Positions 51,312 to 61,417 are shown, numbered from the stretch's first letter. The stretch is DNA of 64,000 nucleotides from Acinetobacter schindleri CIP 107287 (GCF_000368625.1 NZ_KB849580.1:220622-284621), one strand, 5' to 3'. Notes: generated from the sequence alone by a model not told the origin. Made by a program: numbers and translations.

Positions 51312-51621
51312 AAAACATACCTGCTGAGGGAGATCAGCATTACTGTAAGATGTGGCCAAGATTATGACGTTTTTATTGCAGTTTCATGACAGAAACGTCA
51401 TATATTCTTGTAACACTAGCCAGTTTCAAGACATTTATTACTTTTCAGCAAGCAGTTGCTATTTCTGCAAAATCCTACTTAGACAACTGATATTAATCAG
51501 TTTTCACGGTTCTATTTCATGTCATGAATACCAGAATAAGACACTGATTTAGTACAACGGATGGGGGGAATTGATTTAAACTGAGCTCACATTCAAAATT
51601 ATATGACTTTCTAAATATCAC
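51312..51621. other. Divergent intergenic region between the PiT-type and DHA2-type genes
   Basis: No gene is seen. The Pho-box array and a 10-bp inverted repeat, TATGACGTTT (51363-51372) with AAACGTCATA (51393-51402), sit on the PiT side. The rest is AT-rich, with a purine-rich GGGGGGAA at about 51563. Confidence 0.6.
51361..51402 (-). promoter_or_regulatory. Tandem Pho-box-like array and promoter of the PiT-type gene
   Basis: On the minus strand three 7-base units occur at exact 11-base spacing: CTGTCAT (51386-51392), CTGCAAT (51375-51381) and ACGTCAT (51364-51370). The first is a perfect PhoB half-site and the next two match 5 of 7. A -10-like CATAAT (51361-51366) lies eight bases after the second unit. 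The PhoB box is a direct repeat of CTGTCAT with 4-base spacers, as here. Confidence 0.7.
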
Positions 51622-53013
51622 ATGAATGCCACGCCCACCCATCAAGCACTGCAACCCGAATTTAGACTGCTGGTCTTATTGGTATCGATCGGCTTTTTCA
51701 TGCAAGGTCTGGACACCACGATTATCAATACTGCCCTGCCTGCGATTGCTCTTAGCCTGCAGGAAGATCCGTTGCGGATGCATAGTGTGGTGGTGGCTTA
51801 TGTGCTTTCGGTTGCAGTCTGTATTCCCTTGAGTGGCTGGCTGGCAGATCGATTTGGTGTACGTAATACCTATTTTAGCGCCATCATTATTTTTACGCTT
51901 GCATCAATAGGTTGTGCTGTCTCAAACAGCCTGAATGAACTCCTGCTCTATCGGGTTTTGCAAGGTATTGGTGGTGCTTTGCTGTTACCAGTCGGACGTC
52001 TGGCAATGCTGAAGATCATTCCACGCACCCAGTTTCTGGCTGCAATGAGCCTGATGAGCCTGGCCGGCCTGATTGGTCCCCTGATTGGCCCGACGCTAGG
52101 TGGCTGGATGGTCGAATACCTGTCCTGGCAATGGGTATTTCTGATTAACCTGCCGATCGGCCTGCTTGGCACCCTGATTACCTTCAAAGCCATGCCGAAT
52201 GTTACTGAACCGGATGTGGCGAAATTTGACTATGCCGGTTTTGTTATGCTGGTGGTGGCGATGGTCGGGCTATGTCTGGGCATTGAGAACTTTGCCAATC
52301 CGCAATATCCATTGTGGTGGAGTCTCAGCTTAGTTGCAGCTGGGTTCCTGTTTTCGCTGATCTATGCCTATCATTCACATACCCATAGCAATGCCCTGTT
52401 CCGCAGCAAGCTGTTTAAAAACCGGATTTATTCTATTGGGATTCTGGGCAATTTCTTTGCCCGTCTTGGCGGTAACTCCATTCCTTTCCTGTTACCACTA
52501 ATGTTGCAGGTCGCGTTTGGTTTTGAACCTTTTATTACCGGTTTGCTGATGATTCCAACTGTATTAGGCTCGTTGGCTTCCAAACCCATTATTCGCAAGA
52601 TCATTCAGCACTTTGGCTATCGCCAGGTGTTACTGGTAAATGCTTTGCTGGTGGGGCTATGTATTGCCAGCTTTGCCCTGACTACGGCGGATACACCGAT
52701 CTGGCTACGTGCGATTCATTTCTTTATTTTTGGTATCCTGAACTCACTGCAGTTTGTTTCCATGAATACTTTAACCCTAAAAGACTTAAGTCAGCAGGAT
52801 GCCAGTAGTGGCAACAGTTTTCTGTCCATGATCATGATGCTATCGATGAGTATTGGGGTCGCACTGGCAGGTACGCTGGTAAATATGTTTAGTGCCTACT
52901 TTGGCGCTGAACAGCTGGATAATGCATTCCATCTCGCCCTGATCTGTCTGGGCTGTTTGAATATTATTGCCGCCTATATTTTCTGGCATATTCCCAAGGA
53001 TACGCCAGTATGA
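51622..53013 (+). CDS. MFS drug transporter, DHA2 (EmrB/HsrA-like) family
   Basis: A 463-residue transporter with about 13-14 helices. The N-terminal MQGLDTTIINTALPAIA, the loop 2-3 motif GWLADRFGVRNTY, and the antiporter motif C in helix 5 (GLIGPLIGPTLGGWMVEY) mark a drug:H+ antiporter of the 14-helix group. No membrane-fusion partner (EmrA) is adjacent. The substrate cannot be read from sequence. HsrA/YieO-like proteins are the closest known group by motif. Confidence 0.88.
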   Translation: MNATPTHQALQPEFRLLVLLVSIGFFMQGLDTTIINTALPAIALSLQEDPLRMHSVVVAYVLSVAVCIPLSGWLADRFGVRNTYFSAIIIFTLASIGCAVSNSLNELLLYRVLQGIGGALLLPVGRLAMLKIIPRTQFLAAMSLMSLAGLIGPLIGPTLGGWMVEYLSWQWVFLINLPIGLLGTLITFKAMPNVTEPDVAKFDYAGFVMLVVAMVGLCLGIENFANPQYPLWWSLSLVAAGFLFSLIYAYHSHTHSNALFRSKLFKNRIYSIGILGNFFARLGGNSIPFLLPLMLQVAFGFEPFITGLLMIPTVLGSLASKPIIRKIIQHFGYRQVLLVNALLVGLCIASFALTTADTPIWLRAIHFFIFGILNSLQFVSMNTLTLKDLSQQDASSGNSFLSMIMMLSMSIGVALAGTLVNMFSAYFGAEQLDNAFHLALICLGCLNIIAAYIFWHIPKDTPV

Positions 53014-53075
53014 TCATCATCCCGATACAAGACAAATCGGTATAAGCTAGATAGAGTCAAATTTTGAAGAACGTG

Positions 53076-53849
53076 ATGAAAAAGCCAGACAAGCATTATC
53101 CACCTCTTTGGGCAACAATCATGAGTGTCATTCTGCTGCTTGCTGTGGTCTGTGCAATCTGGTGGCTATTGCTGAAACCGCTACCTGCCAACGCTTCCGA
53201 ATATGACATTCATGGTTTTGATGTTTCGCATCATCAAAAAGAGATTAACTGGCAGCAGATTCCCAAAGATAAATACCGCTTTGTTTATTTAAAATCAACC
53301 GAAGGCGGTGACTTTAAGGACAGCAAATTTCAGGAAAACTGGTTTAAGGCTCGCGAACAGGGTTTGCTGGTCGGTGCCTATCATTTTTATCGCCTCTGTC
53401 GGGAGGGTAAGATTCAAGCGCAGAATTTTATCGAAACCGTACCGAATAAAGCGGATGCCTTACCTCCGGTAATCGATCTTGAATATGACAGTAACTGTAT
53501 CAATACCTATTCCAAGGAACAGTTACTCAAAGAAATCCAAGTCATGCATGACCTGCTCAAACAGCACTACGGCAAGCAGCCGATATTCTACACCTCGAAA
53601 GCTTTCTATAATATTGTGCTGGCAGGACAATTTACTGATGTCCCTCTCTGGATACGTGAATACAAGGGTCTGCCTGAGCTCAAAGATAATCCGAAATGGC
53701 ATTTCTGGCAGCATACCAGTCAGGGTCAGATCAAAGGTATTGCAACGGCTGTAGACCTGAATGTGTTTTATGGTTCGGAAAAGGACTGGCTGAATTTTTT
53801 AAAACAGAATGGTATTAAGACTGCACCTGCACAAAAATCGGCAAAATAA
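53076..53849 (+). CDS. Membrane-anchored GH25 lysozyme
   Basis: A 257-residue glycoside hydrolase family 25 muramidase. An N-terminal anchor helix (about residues 10-30) places the catalytic domain in the periplasm. The family motifs HGFDVSHHQ, FVYLKSTEGG, and the catalytic Asp-x-Glu in PPVIDLEYD are intact. The start at 53076 is the ATG after weaker TTG/GTG codons at 53064-53075. GH25 enzymes cleave peptidoglycan; this one may work in cell-wall turnover or competition. It is 62 bases after the DHA2 gene and 43 before the metallo-hydrolase gene. Confidence 0.9.
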   Translation: MKKPDKHYPPLWATIMSVILLLAVVCAIWWLLLKPLPANASEYDIHGFDVSHHQKEINWQQIPKDKYRFVYLKSTEGGDFKDSKFQENWFKAREQGLLVGAYHFYRLCREGKIQAQNFIETVPNKADALPPVIDLEYDSNCINTYSKEQLLKEIQVMHDLLKQHYGKQPIFYTSKAFYNIVLAGQFTDVPLWIREYKGLPELKDNPKWHFWQHTSQGQIKGIATAVDLNVFYGSEKDWLNFLKQNGIKTAPAQKSAK

Positions 53850-53892
53850 TTCTACAATTGCAATGTAATCAAAAATAAAAGGATAAATAGCT

Positions 53893-54909
53893 GTGAAGCT
53901 TGGAAAAATTATCGTGACTACCATTCTGATAGTGGTAGTCATACTGGGGGGAATAAGCACTTATTTAGGCCAACCTTCAGGTCAGCTGCGTGACTTTGAC
54001 GCGTGGCAAGCTAAATCTAATACAACCTCAGAAGGCTTAAATGTCCGCTTCTTTGGGGTGTCGACCTTGCTATTTGATAATGGTGAGGAGCAGATTTTAA
54101 TTGATGGCTTCTTTAGCCGTCCCAGTCTTTGGCAGGTTCTCAGTTCTAAGGTTTCCAGCAATTCTAGGTTACTTCAGAAGCTTATTCAGGAGGAAGAGCT
54201 GGATCGGACACGGGCGATTTTAGTGACCCATAGCCATTATGATCATGCTCTGGATATTCCTGAACTGGCCGCCCTGTTACCTCAAACCCAGATCATCGGA
54301 TCGAATAGCACCCTGAATATTGCACGCAGTCATCCAGAGGTAAAAGCATCCCAGCTACGGCCTGCTGTATCAGGGCAATCGCTCCGATCGGGACAGTTTA
54401 AAGTCACTCCACTTGCTTCTGCACATACGCCTCCAACACCCGTAAATGATGATCTCGGTGAAGAAATTACAGCACCACTGAAACTGCCTGCCAAGTTTTC
54501 CGAATTTAAAGAAGGCGGCAGTTTTGACTATCTGATTGAACATGACAGACAACGAATTCTGGTTAAAGCCAGCACAGGGTTTATTCCGGGACAGTTCAAG
54601 AATGTTCAGGCCGATATTTTATTTTTAGGCATAGCCCAGCTATCGCGACAGCCTGAGGATTATCAAAAATCTTATCTGCAACAAACACTGGCAATGGTAA
54701 AACCCAAGATTGTCATTCCGATTCACTGGGATGATTTCTTTCAGCCGCTAGATCAACCCTTACAATTTTTGCCACGCTTTGCCGATAATGCTCCCGAGAG
54801 TATGCGAATTCTGATCAAAGCGGCTGAAGCGCAACAGATTCAGGTTGTGCTACTGAGTAATAGTCAACCCTATAATCTTTTGAAATCAGCATCTTCCCAA
54901 GTGCCTTAA
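53893..54909 (+). CDS. MBL-fold metallo-hydrolase
   Basis: A 338-residue protein with an N-terminal signal-like helix (residues 4-25) and the metallo-beta-lactamase core motif HSHYDHALD (about 112-120). A later His (ASAHTPP) and a C-terminal IPIHWDDFF could complete the metal site. It is related to the UlaG/RomA-type MBL group, so an esterase or lipid-modifying activity is possible. The substrate is unknown. The GTG start has AAGGAT upstream. dinB starts 18 bases after its stop. Confidence 0.83.
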   Translation: MKLGKIIVTTILIVVVILGGISTYLGQPSGQLRDFDAWQAKSNTTSEGLNVRFFGVSTLLFDNGEEQILIDGFFSRPSLWQVLSSKVSSNSRLLQKLIQEEELDRTRAILVTHSHYDHALDIPELAALLPQTQIIGSNSTLNIARSHPEVKASQLRPAVSGQSLRSGQFKVTPLASAHTPPTPVNDDLGEEITAPLKLPAKFSEFKEGGSFDYLIEHDRQRILVKASTGFIPGQFKNVQADILFLGIAQLSRQPEDYQKSYLQQTLAMVKPKIVIPIHWDDFFQPLDQPLQFLPRFADNAPESMRILIKAAEAQQIQVVLLSNSQPYNLLKSASSQVP

Positions 54910-54927
54910 AGCCTTTTAAGATGGCAT

Positions 54928-55983
54928 ATGCGTAAAATTATCCATATCGATATGGACGCCTTCTACGCCTCGGTAGAACTGCGTGAACGTCCGGAACTAA
55001 AACATTTGCCTGTGGTGATCGCGTCGCATCATCCACGGGCTGTGGTTGCGGCTGCCTCGTATCCAGCTCGGGAATTTGGTGTGCATTCTGCCATGCCAAT
55101 GAGTCAGGCACGAAAACGCTGTTCGCAGCTGATTGTGATTGAACCGGATTTTCAGAAATACCGTGAGGTTTCCTCACAGATCCATCAGATTTTTCAAAAA
55201 TATACACCTGTCATTGAGCCGCTGTCACTGGATGAAGCCTATCTGGATGTGACTGATAATCTGCTGCAAATCCCCAGTGCGACAGAAGTCGCGATGCGTA
55301 TCCGTGAAGACATTTTCCAGCTGACTAGACTCACCGCTTCTGCGGGTGTTGCACCAAATAAATTCCTGGCCAAAGTTGCTTCAGACTGGCACAAACCGAA
55401 TGGCATTTGTGTGATCAAGCCTTCACAGGTACAGGCCTTTATCCAAGATTTACCGCTTAAGAAAATCCCCGGGGTCGGCAAGGTTACACAGGAAAAATTG
55501 AAAAGTCTCAATCTGGAAACTCTGGGTGATTTGCAACAGATGGATGAAGCTGTCCTGATTCAGCATTTTGGCAAATACGGCAAGCGGCTGTATCTCTATG
55601 CACAAGGCATCGATGAACGCCCGGTCGAAACCGAACGTGAACGCCAGCAGATTTCCAAAGAAACCACCTTTGGTGATGACCTGCTACTTAGCCAGTGCAG
55701 CCCTTACTGGGATCAACTGATTCAGCAGGTCTGGAACAGTCTGGAAAAGAAACAGCTGACTGCACGTGGCATTACCGTGAAACTCAGGCTAAAAAATTTC
55801 CAGATCATTCAACATAGCCGCAGCTTCCGTTCCGTGCTTAAAAATCCGCTAGAGCTACATCAGGCGTTACAGTTCTTGCTGCAGGATATGCATCTGGATC
55901 CAGCCCTGCAATTTCGCCTGATTGGTGTCGGGGTGTATCAGCTGTCACCTCGCCAGCAAGAAGCACAACTATCCCTGCTTTAA
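54928..55983 (+). CDS. dinB: DNA polymerase IV
   Basis: A 351-residue Y-family translesion polymerase. Motif I reads [11 protein letters not shown] (Asp8) and motif [12 protein letters not shown], both metal-binding. The thumb with its helix-hairpin-helix [13 protein letters not shown] and the little-finger domain complete the fold. The C-terminal clamp-binding peptide [14 protein letters not shown] ends in a QLSLL-type sequence that binds the beta clamp. No LexA-type SOS box was seen. Acinetobacter lacks a canonical LexA. Confidence 0.95.
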   Translation: MRKIIHIDMDAFYASVELRERPELKHLPVVIASHHPRAVVAAASYPAREFGVHSAMPMSQARKRCSQLIVIEPDFQKYREVSSQIHQIFQKYTPVIEPLSLDEAYLDVTDNLLQIPSATEVAMRIREDIFQLTRLTASAGVAPNKFLAKVASDWHKPNGICVIKPSQVQAFIQDLPLKKIPGVGKVTQEKLKSLNLETLGDLQQMDEAVLIQHFGKYGKRLYLYAQGIDERPVETERERQQISKETTFGDDLLLSQCSPYWDQLIQQVWNSLEKKQLTARGITVKLRLKNFQIIQHSRSFRSVLKNPLELHQALQFLLQDMHLDPALQFRLIGVGVYQLSPRQQEAQLSLL

Positions 55984-56097
55984 AGTAAACTGAGCAAGAA
56001 GTAGTCATTAGTTTAAAAAGCCAACAACTTTATTTTTACCATTGTATGTTTTTAGAGTAATCTATCCGCGCAATGCATTATCCATGTATATGCTGAG

Positions 56098-56126
56098 ATG
56101 CTGAAAATCACCTTTACTTTCAGCAT
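56098..56126 (+). repeat. Inverted repeat in the leader of the MHS transporter-ridA genes
   Basis: ATGCTGAAA (56098-56106) and TTTCAGCAT (56118-56126) form a perfect 9-bp stem with an 11-base loop. A second structure, GGGCAAC/GTTGTCCC with a bulge (about 56170-56187), follows just before the MHS gene. There is no T-run, so neither is a simple terminator. Confidence 0.45.
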
Positions 56127-56204
56127 GCTGTCCTGTAATTGGCGTGACGATCAAATCCGAATATTACAGGGCAACTCTGTTGTCCCCATGGAATCCTATC
56201 CTGC

Positions 56205-57500
56205 ATGTCTTCTGCAAATTCAATTTCTTTTCAAGAACAACGCGCGCGAAAAGCAGCGCTTTCCAGTTTTATTGGTGCTGTTGTCGACTGGTACGATTTT
56301 CTTCTTTACGGCATTGTCGCAGCCCTGATTTTTAAAGATCAATTTTTTCCCAGTATTGGCAACAATATGGGCACATTAGCCGCCTTGGCAACCTTTGGTG
56401 TTGGCTTTCTGTTTCGTCCACTTGGTGGTGTGGTGTTTGGTCACTTCGGTGACAAACTTGGCCGTAAAAAAATGCTGGTACTCACTGTCATCCTCATGGG
56501 GATTTCTACTGTCGGGATTGGCCTGTTGCCGAATTTCGAAGCCATTGGCTGGTGGGCACCGGTATTATTGGTGACTTTACGTGCCATTCAAGGCTTTGCG
56601 GTTGGTGGTGAATGGGGCGGTGCTGCCCTGATGGCAGTGGAAAATGCGCCAAAAGGCAAAAAGGCTTTTTATAGTAGTGGTGTTCAGGTTGGTTATGGTG
56701 TCGGTCTGGTGCTGGCGACCGGTGCAGTGTCGTTAATCATTGCTACTTTGGGTGAAGAGGCATTTTCGGACTGGGCATGGCGTATTCCGTTTATTGCCAG
56801 TATTGTGCTGATCGGCATTGCCATGTGGATTCGGCGTGATCAGGAGGAGTCACAAGAATTTGTCGAAAAAGTGGTTAAAGCCAAGCAACATCCAACCAAA
56901 CTGCCAATTTTTCAGGCGATCAGCAAGCATCCTAAAGCATTCCTGTACATTATTGCCCTGCGTATGACCGAGCTGCTCACCATGTATCTGGTGACCAATT
57001 TTGCACTGAATTATTCCACCAATAATCTGGGCATGGACAAGCAATTCTTCCTGAATATCACCCTGATGGTCGGTGCGATTAGTTGTGTCAGTATTCCGTT
57101 CTTTGCCTGGATCTCAGACAAAATTAACCATAAAACCATGTGTGTTTGGGGCGGTTTAATCGGTGCCTTGTCGGCTTTCCCGTTCTTTATGGCGCTGGAT
57201 GCTCAAAATACCTGGATGATTATTGTTGGCTCAATTCTACTGGCCAATATCGCGCATGACATGGTAGTGAGTGTGCATCAACCCATCTTTACCTCACTGT
57301 TTGGTACCGAGTATCGTTATAGTGGCGCCGGTGTGGGTTATCAGGTGGCGAGTATTATTGGTGGTGGTTTTACCCCAATGATTGCGGCTTCCTTAGTGAT
57401 TTGGGGTGATGGTTCATGGCATTATGTAGCCATCTATCTTGCTGTGGGCTGTCTACTAACTGCATTGGTTGCTGCCCTGATGCCAAAAACCCAGGATTAA
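56205..57500 (+). CDS. MFS transporter, metabolite:H+ symporter (MHS) family
   Basis: A 431-residue 12-helix transporter of the ShiA/KgtP/ProP type. The N-terminus FIGAVVDWYDFLLYGIVAALIF, the loop GDKLGRKKML, and the WRIPFIASI helix are diagnostic of MHS symporters. The substrate could be a carboxylate, shikimate-like acid or compatible solute. Its operon partner is a RidA protein four bases downstream, so uptake of a compound whose breakdown yields reactive imines is plausible. Confidence 0.87.
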   Translation: MSSANSISFQEQRARKAALSSFIGAVVDWYDFLLYGIVAALIFKDQFFPSIGNNMGTLAALATFGVGFLFRPLGGVVFGHFGDKLGRKKMLVLTVILMGISTVGIGLLPNFEAIGWWAPVLLVTLRAIQGFAVGGEWGGAALMAVENAPKGKKAFYSSGVQVGYGVGLVLATGAVSLIIATLGEEAFSDWAWRIPFIASIVLIGIAMWIRRDQEESQEFVEKVVKAKQHPTKLPIFQAISKHPKAFLYIIALRMTELLTMYLVTNFALNYSTNNLGMDKQFFLNITLMVGAISCVSIPFFAWISDKINHKTMCVWGGLIGALSAFPFFMALDAQNTWMIIVGSILLANIAHDMVVSVHQPIFTSLFGTEYRYSGAGVGYQVASIIGGGFTPMIAASLVIWGDGSWHYVAIYLAVGCLLTALVAALMPKTQD

Positions 57501-57504
57501 ACTC

Positions 57505-57861
57505 ATGACTATTCAACGTTTGCATGTGTCTCAACGCTTCTCTGAAATCGCGATTTCAGGCAATCTCGTTCATCTGGCAGGTCAACTGGCCAGTGATTTT
57601 GATCTGGATATTAAAGGTCAGACACAGCAAACTTTGGACATTATTGATCAGTTTCTCGCAGATGCGGGAACAGATAAGAGCCACATCATGTCAGTTACCA
57701 TTTATCTCAAAGATATTGAGCGTGACTATGCAGCTTTTAATGAAGTGTGGGATGCATGGGTAGCTGATATTCAAGCCCTACCGCGGACCTGTGTAGAAGC
57801 CAAGTTGTATGATCCACGGGTATTGGTCGAACTGACCGTCGTCGCAGTAAAACCGGAATAA
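57505..57861 (+). CDS. RidA family protein
   Basis: A 118-residue YjgF/YER057c/UK114 protein, a trimeric deaminase for 2-aminoacrylate-type imines. The conserved core with Arg105-equivalent in PRTCVEAKLY and the LAGQLASD strand are visible. It is 4 bases after the MHS transporter and surely cotranscribed. It is not necessarily the housekeeping RidA, because these transporter-linked paralogues often form separate subfamilies (Rid4-Rid7), which the sequence alone cannot resolve here. It ends before a strong terminator. Confidence 0.88.
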   Translation: MTIQRLHVSQRFSEIAISGNLVHLAGQLASDFDLDIKGQTQQTLDIIDQFLADAGTDKSHIMSVTIYLKDIERDYAAFNEVWDAWVADIQALPRTCVEAKLYDPRVLVELTVVAVKPE

Positions 57862-57884
57862 TGCCGATAGAACTTGTCTTCCAG

Positions 57885-57918
57885 TAAAAAAGCATGCGAT
57901 CTGCATGCTTTTTTTATT
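57885..57918. terminator. Terminator between ridA and the DUF2726 gene
   Basis: The stem AAAGCATGC/GCATGCTTT with a short loop near GATCT has A and T runs on both sides, between convergent genes. Confidence 0.9.
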
Positions 57919-57931
57919 TATGCCAGCTGTA

Positions 57932-58480
57932 TTAACTCACTGTCTTTACTTTAGGCCGCTCCAGAGCGGAGTAAAGTGGAAACTTCTTTAGTGTAGTCAG
58001 GTTATTCGGATTGACTAGACTGTCCTCCTCACCCTGTTCATTCAGGAAGTCACGACGCAGGTGATGATATTCCGGAATATCTTCATAACGGATTACCCGA
58101 TAGCCTGCCATAGTCAGCAAGGCATCCTGATACTGGGATTGTTGTGGGCGTTTCAAAATCATTGGATCGTCCACGGCCACGATGGCAACGACCAGATGAT
58201 CCTGATCTAGAACCACAAAGTCCGCAACCAGATTGCGATATTTGTTACGGGTACGAAAAAATTTGGTAGTCAACAGCGCATCATAGGAGACATGGGCCAA
58301 AATAATGTTCTCTGGCAGAATTTCCTTTAGACGGGTGTAAGTCAACTGTTGATTCAGGTTAAAAATGGCGCGCTGCTTCAGCACACTGTCTTGCTGCTTG
58401 CCGCTATTCTGTACTCTCTTATATGCCATTAGGATGGTGCACAAGAGCAGAAAACTGCCAATTATGATATAGGTGGCCAT
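57932..58480 (-). CDS. DUF2726 family protein with N-terminal membrane anchor
   Basis: A 182-residue protein with one N-terminal membrane helix (residues 2-20) and a DUF2726 domain (about 50-140). The domain is related to nuclease-like folds. Features are LPENIILAHVSYDALL, VADFVVLDQDHLVVAIVAVDD and a final AGYRVIRYEDIP, similar to a restriction-endonuclease-like core (Asp followed by a hydrophobic strand with Asp). Catalytic activity is not evident. Function unknown. Confidence 0.82.
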   Translation of the reverse strand: MATYIIIGSFLLLCTILMAYKRVQNSGKQQDSVLKQRAIFNLNQQLTYTRLKEILPENIILAHVSYDALLTTKFFRTRNKYRNLVADFVVLDQDHLVVAIVAVDDPMILKRPQQSQYQDALLTMAGYRVIRYEDIPEYHHLRRDFLNEQGEEDSLVNPNNLTTLKKFPLYSALERPKVKTVS

Positions 58481-58615
58481 GCGTTAGTCCTTTCTGCATT
58501 CTTATAATCGTTTTTGTTTTATTGTTGTCAGTATAGATCGATTTTCATCCGAAAATCACGGTACAACCAATTTGCTTAGATACTGCAACATCCGGTATCA
58601 AAACTTATATAAGGG

Positions 58616-58663
58616 CATTACATTTCGGGAGATTAAAAAATTCCGTGTACTGGAAATGTAATG
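58616..58663. repeat. 11-bp inverted repeat in an intergenic region
   Basis: CATTACATTTC (58616-58626) and GAAATGTAATG (58653-58663) are perfect inverted copies separated by 26 bases. It lies 136 bases upstream of the DUF2726 ATG on its strand. No T-run follows. It may be a small structured RNA or the end of a decayed element. Confidence 0.5.
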
Positions 58664-58842
58664 TGTTCCTTACTCACCCCCACTCTAAATCAGCCACTCA
58701 AATTTAAGCAAGAGCATTTTCCTCTTTTTGTCTTACAATTCCGATAAAGTGTAATTTTTAAACAGTTTTTTCTAATGAATATCTTAGTTTAATTATTTTT
58801 TAATTGAGATTTGACTTCTTTTAATAAAAAATCAGTAGAAAA

Positions 58843-58872
58843 ATAAAAAAGACACCGAAGTGTCTTTTTTAA
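58843..58872. terminator. Terminator after ygiQ
   Basis: The stem AAAAAAGACAC/GTGTCTTTTTT with a CGAA tetraloop lies 7 bases beyond the ygiQ stop, with T-runs on both strands. Confidence 0.92.
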
Positions 58873-58877
58873 GTGAT

Positions 58878-61274
58878 TTAGGCACGACTTTTTGGTTTGG
58901 TTTTGCCTTTAGCTTTAGAACCGCCAAAAGGCTTTTTCGCATCACCGGTTTCACGTGGTGGTAAACCGGTGTGCTGGGTCAAGATCTGCCCTTTCTTCGG
59001 GCGATTGTTCTGTCCTTGGCTTTGACCTTGCCCACGATTGCCTGCCTGACCGGTACGTTTCTGTGAATCGCCTGCAACAGTCGAGTTCTTCTTACGTGCT
59101 GACTGATACTGACCATCCACACCTGCAGGTTGATAGGTCGGAATCAGATGCTGTTTTGAATTACCAATCAGGTCCTGACGGCCCATTTCGCGCAAGGCAT
59201 CACGCAGTAAAGGCCAGTTATTTGGATCATGGTAACGCAAGAAAGCTTTGTGCAGACGACGACGCTTTTCACCTTTCACAATGTCGACATTTTCAGTGTA
59301 ACGCGCCACTTTCGCCAGTGGGTTTTTACCAGTGTAGTACATGGTGGTTGCAGTCGCCATTGGTGATGGATAGAAGGTCTGTACCTGATCAGCACGGAAA
59401 CCATTCTTCTTCAGCCAGATCGCCAAGTTCATCATGTCATAATCCGTGGTACCCGGATGCGCCGCGATGAAATAAGGAATTAAATACTGTTCCTTGCCTG
59501 CTTCTTTACTATAACGATCAAACATTTGCTTAAAGCGGTCATAAGTCCCAATGCCCGGCTTCATCATTTTATTGAGCGGACCTTTTTCGGTATGCTCTGG
59601 CGCAATCTTGAGGTAACCACCCACGTGATGCGTCACCAATTCTTTGACATATTCTGGGTTTAAGACTGCAAGGTCATAACGCAGACCTGAACCGATCAGA
59701 ATCTTTTTAATGCCTGGTAATGCACGTGCCTTACGATATAACTGTGTCAATGGCGCATGGTCGGTATGCAAGTTTTGACATACACCCGGAAATACACACG
59801 ATGGTTTACGACAGTTCTTTTCAATCTCAGGATCTTTACACGCCAAACGGTACATGTTGGCTGTTGGACCACCCAAATCCGAAATGATGCCAGTAAAGCC
59901 TGGTGCAGTATCACGAATCTTTTCCACTTCACGCAGAATCGATTCTTCCGAACGGTTCTGAATAATACGACCTTCATGTTCCGTAATCGAACAGAAGGTA
60001 CAACCACCGAAACAGCCACGCATGATGTTCACAGAGAACTTGATCATGTCAAACGCTGGGAAACGTGCATTACCGTATGATGGATGCGGTAGACGTGCAT
60101 AAGGCAGGTCAAACACATAGTCCATCTCTTCTGTAGTCAACGGAATTGGCGGTGGATTTAACCATACGTCACGCTCACCATGCTTCTGGACTAAAGCACG
60201 GGCATTCCCTGGATTGGTTTCCAGATGCAAAATACGGTTGGCATGTGCATAGAGCACCGGATCATTCACCACTTCTTCAAAAGCAGGCAAACGAATCACA
60301 GCCAATTCACGCGGTGGTAATTTATGTTTAATCGCTTTCGATGCCGGTTGTAACTGCACGATTTGTGTATTTTCGTCCAAATTGTCGCCTTCACGTATAA
60401 TCGGATTAGCGACATGTTCTTTTTGGAAACCCTGGTACTGGCTCGAGTCCTTCCCTTGTTCAATCTCACAACCTTCAATATCTTCAGTCATGACATAAGG
60501 GTTAATAATTGGATCGACACGGCCAATCGCATCGACATCATTCGATGCGATTTCAACAAATTTGGCTTTCGACGGGCGGTTGTGTTTATTGACAATAAAC
60601 GCTGTACCACGAACATCGGTAATATCTTGGATTTTTTCACCACGCGCCAAACGGTGCATGATTTCAGTAATTGAACGCTCACCATTACCGTACATCAAAA
60701 GATCGGCTTTAGAGTCCATCAACACCGAACGACGTACCTTATCTGACCAGTAATCATAGTGTGCAATACGACGTAGTGAAGCTTCGATCCCACCTAAAAG
60801 TACAGGCACATCTGGATAAGCTTCACGCACACGCTGGCAATACACGGTTGCTGCACGGTCTGGGCGTTTATTTGGCTGATTGTCTGGTGAATAGGCATCA
60901 TCTGAACGAATCTTGCGATCCGCCGTATAACGGTTAATCATCGAGTCCATGTTGCCCGCAGTCACACCCCATGCAATATTGGGTTTTCCCAATACACGGA
61001 AGGCTTCAACATTGGTCCAGTCTGGCTGCGCAATAATCCCGACACGGAAGCCTTGCGCTTCTAGGGTACGGCCAATAATGCCTGAACAGAATGAAGGGTG
61101 ATCGATATAGGCATCGCCACAGACTAAAATAAAGTCACAACTGTCCCAGCCGAGTTGATCCATCTCCTCGCGTGACATCGGCAAAAATGGCGCAGGTTCA
61201 AAACACGACGCCCAATATTTGTCGTAATCAAACAACGCTGTAGGCGCTGTCTGCATGGTATAAGCAGTAGACAT
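58878..61274 (-). CDS. YgiQ family radical SAM protein
   Basis: A 798-residue protein with an N-terminal B12-like domain (about residues 15-330), then a radical SAM core. The cluster motif CxxxCxxC is at [21 protein letters not shown]-terminal basic Gly/Gln/Lys tail follows (about 740-798). The start at 61274 ([20 protein letters not shown]) is preferred; the frame runs 72 bases further upstream with non-conserved residues. YgiQ proteins are widespread but their substrate is unknown. Confidence 0.92.
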   Translation of the reverse strand: MSTAYTMQTAPTALFDYDKYWASCFEPAPFLPMSREEMDQLGWDSCDFILVCGDAYIDHPSFCSGIIGRTLEAQGFRVGIIAQPDWTNVEAFRVLGKPNIAWGVTAGNMDSMINRYTADRKIRSDDAYSPDNQPNKRPDRAATVYCQRVREAYPDVPVLLGGIEASLRRIAHYDYWSDKVRRSVLMDSKADLLMYGNGERSITEIMHRLARGEKIQDITDVRGTAFIVNKHNRPSKAKFVEIASNDVDAIGRVDPIINPYVMTEDIEGCEIEQGKDSSQYQGFQKEHVANPIIREGDNLDENTQIVQLQPASKAIKHKLPPRELAVIRLPAFEEVVNDPVLYAHANRILHLETNPGNARALVQKHGERDVWLNPPPIPLTTEEMDYVFDLPYARLPHPSYGNARFPAFDMIKFSVNIMRGCFGGCTFCSITEHEGRIIQNRSEESILREVEKIRDTAPGFTGIISDLGGPTANMYRLACKDPEIEKNCRKPSCVFPGVCQNLHTDHAPLTQLYRKARALPGIKKILIGSGLRYDLAVLNPEYVKELVTHHVGGYLKIAPEHTEKGPLNKMMKPGIGTYDRFKQMFDRYSKEAGKEQYLIPYFIAAHPGTTDYDMMNLAIWLKKNGFRADQVQTFYPSPMATATTMYYTGKNPLAKVARYTENVDIVKGEKRRRLHKAFLRYHDPNNWPLLRDALREMGRQDLIGNSKQHLIPTYQPAGVDGQYQSARKKNSTVAGDSQKRTGQAGNRGQGQSQGQNNRPKKGQILTQHTGLPPRETGDAKKPFGGSKAKGKTKPKSRA

Positions 61275-61417
61275 GGCTAGCAATTCTCGGCTGGCAGATG
61301 GAAGATCAAAAAATAGATCAAAGATGAAAGCCGAGCATTTTAGCATGAATTCAGCTGAGGTTGCTTGATTATAATTTATACAATACTGGCTTTAAGACCT
61401 TAATCAGGAATATATGC

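Larger units (their letters stand above)
58481..58877. other. Intergenic region upstream of the DUF2726 gene
   Basis: About 400 bases without a gene. It carries an 11-bp inverted repeat (58616-58663), an AT-rich tail, and at the right edge the ygiQ terminator. Confidence 0.6.

Noticed and set aside
56098..56204. Guanidine-II riboswitch
   Set aside because: Two hairpins are present, but neither loop has ACGR.
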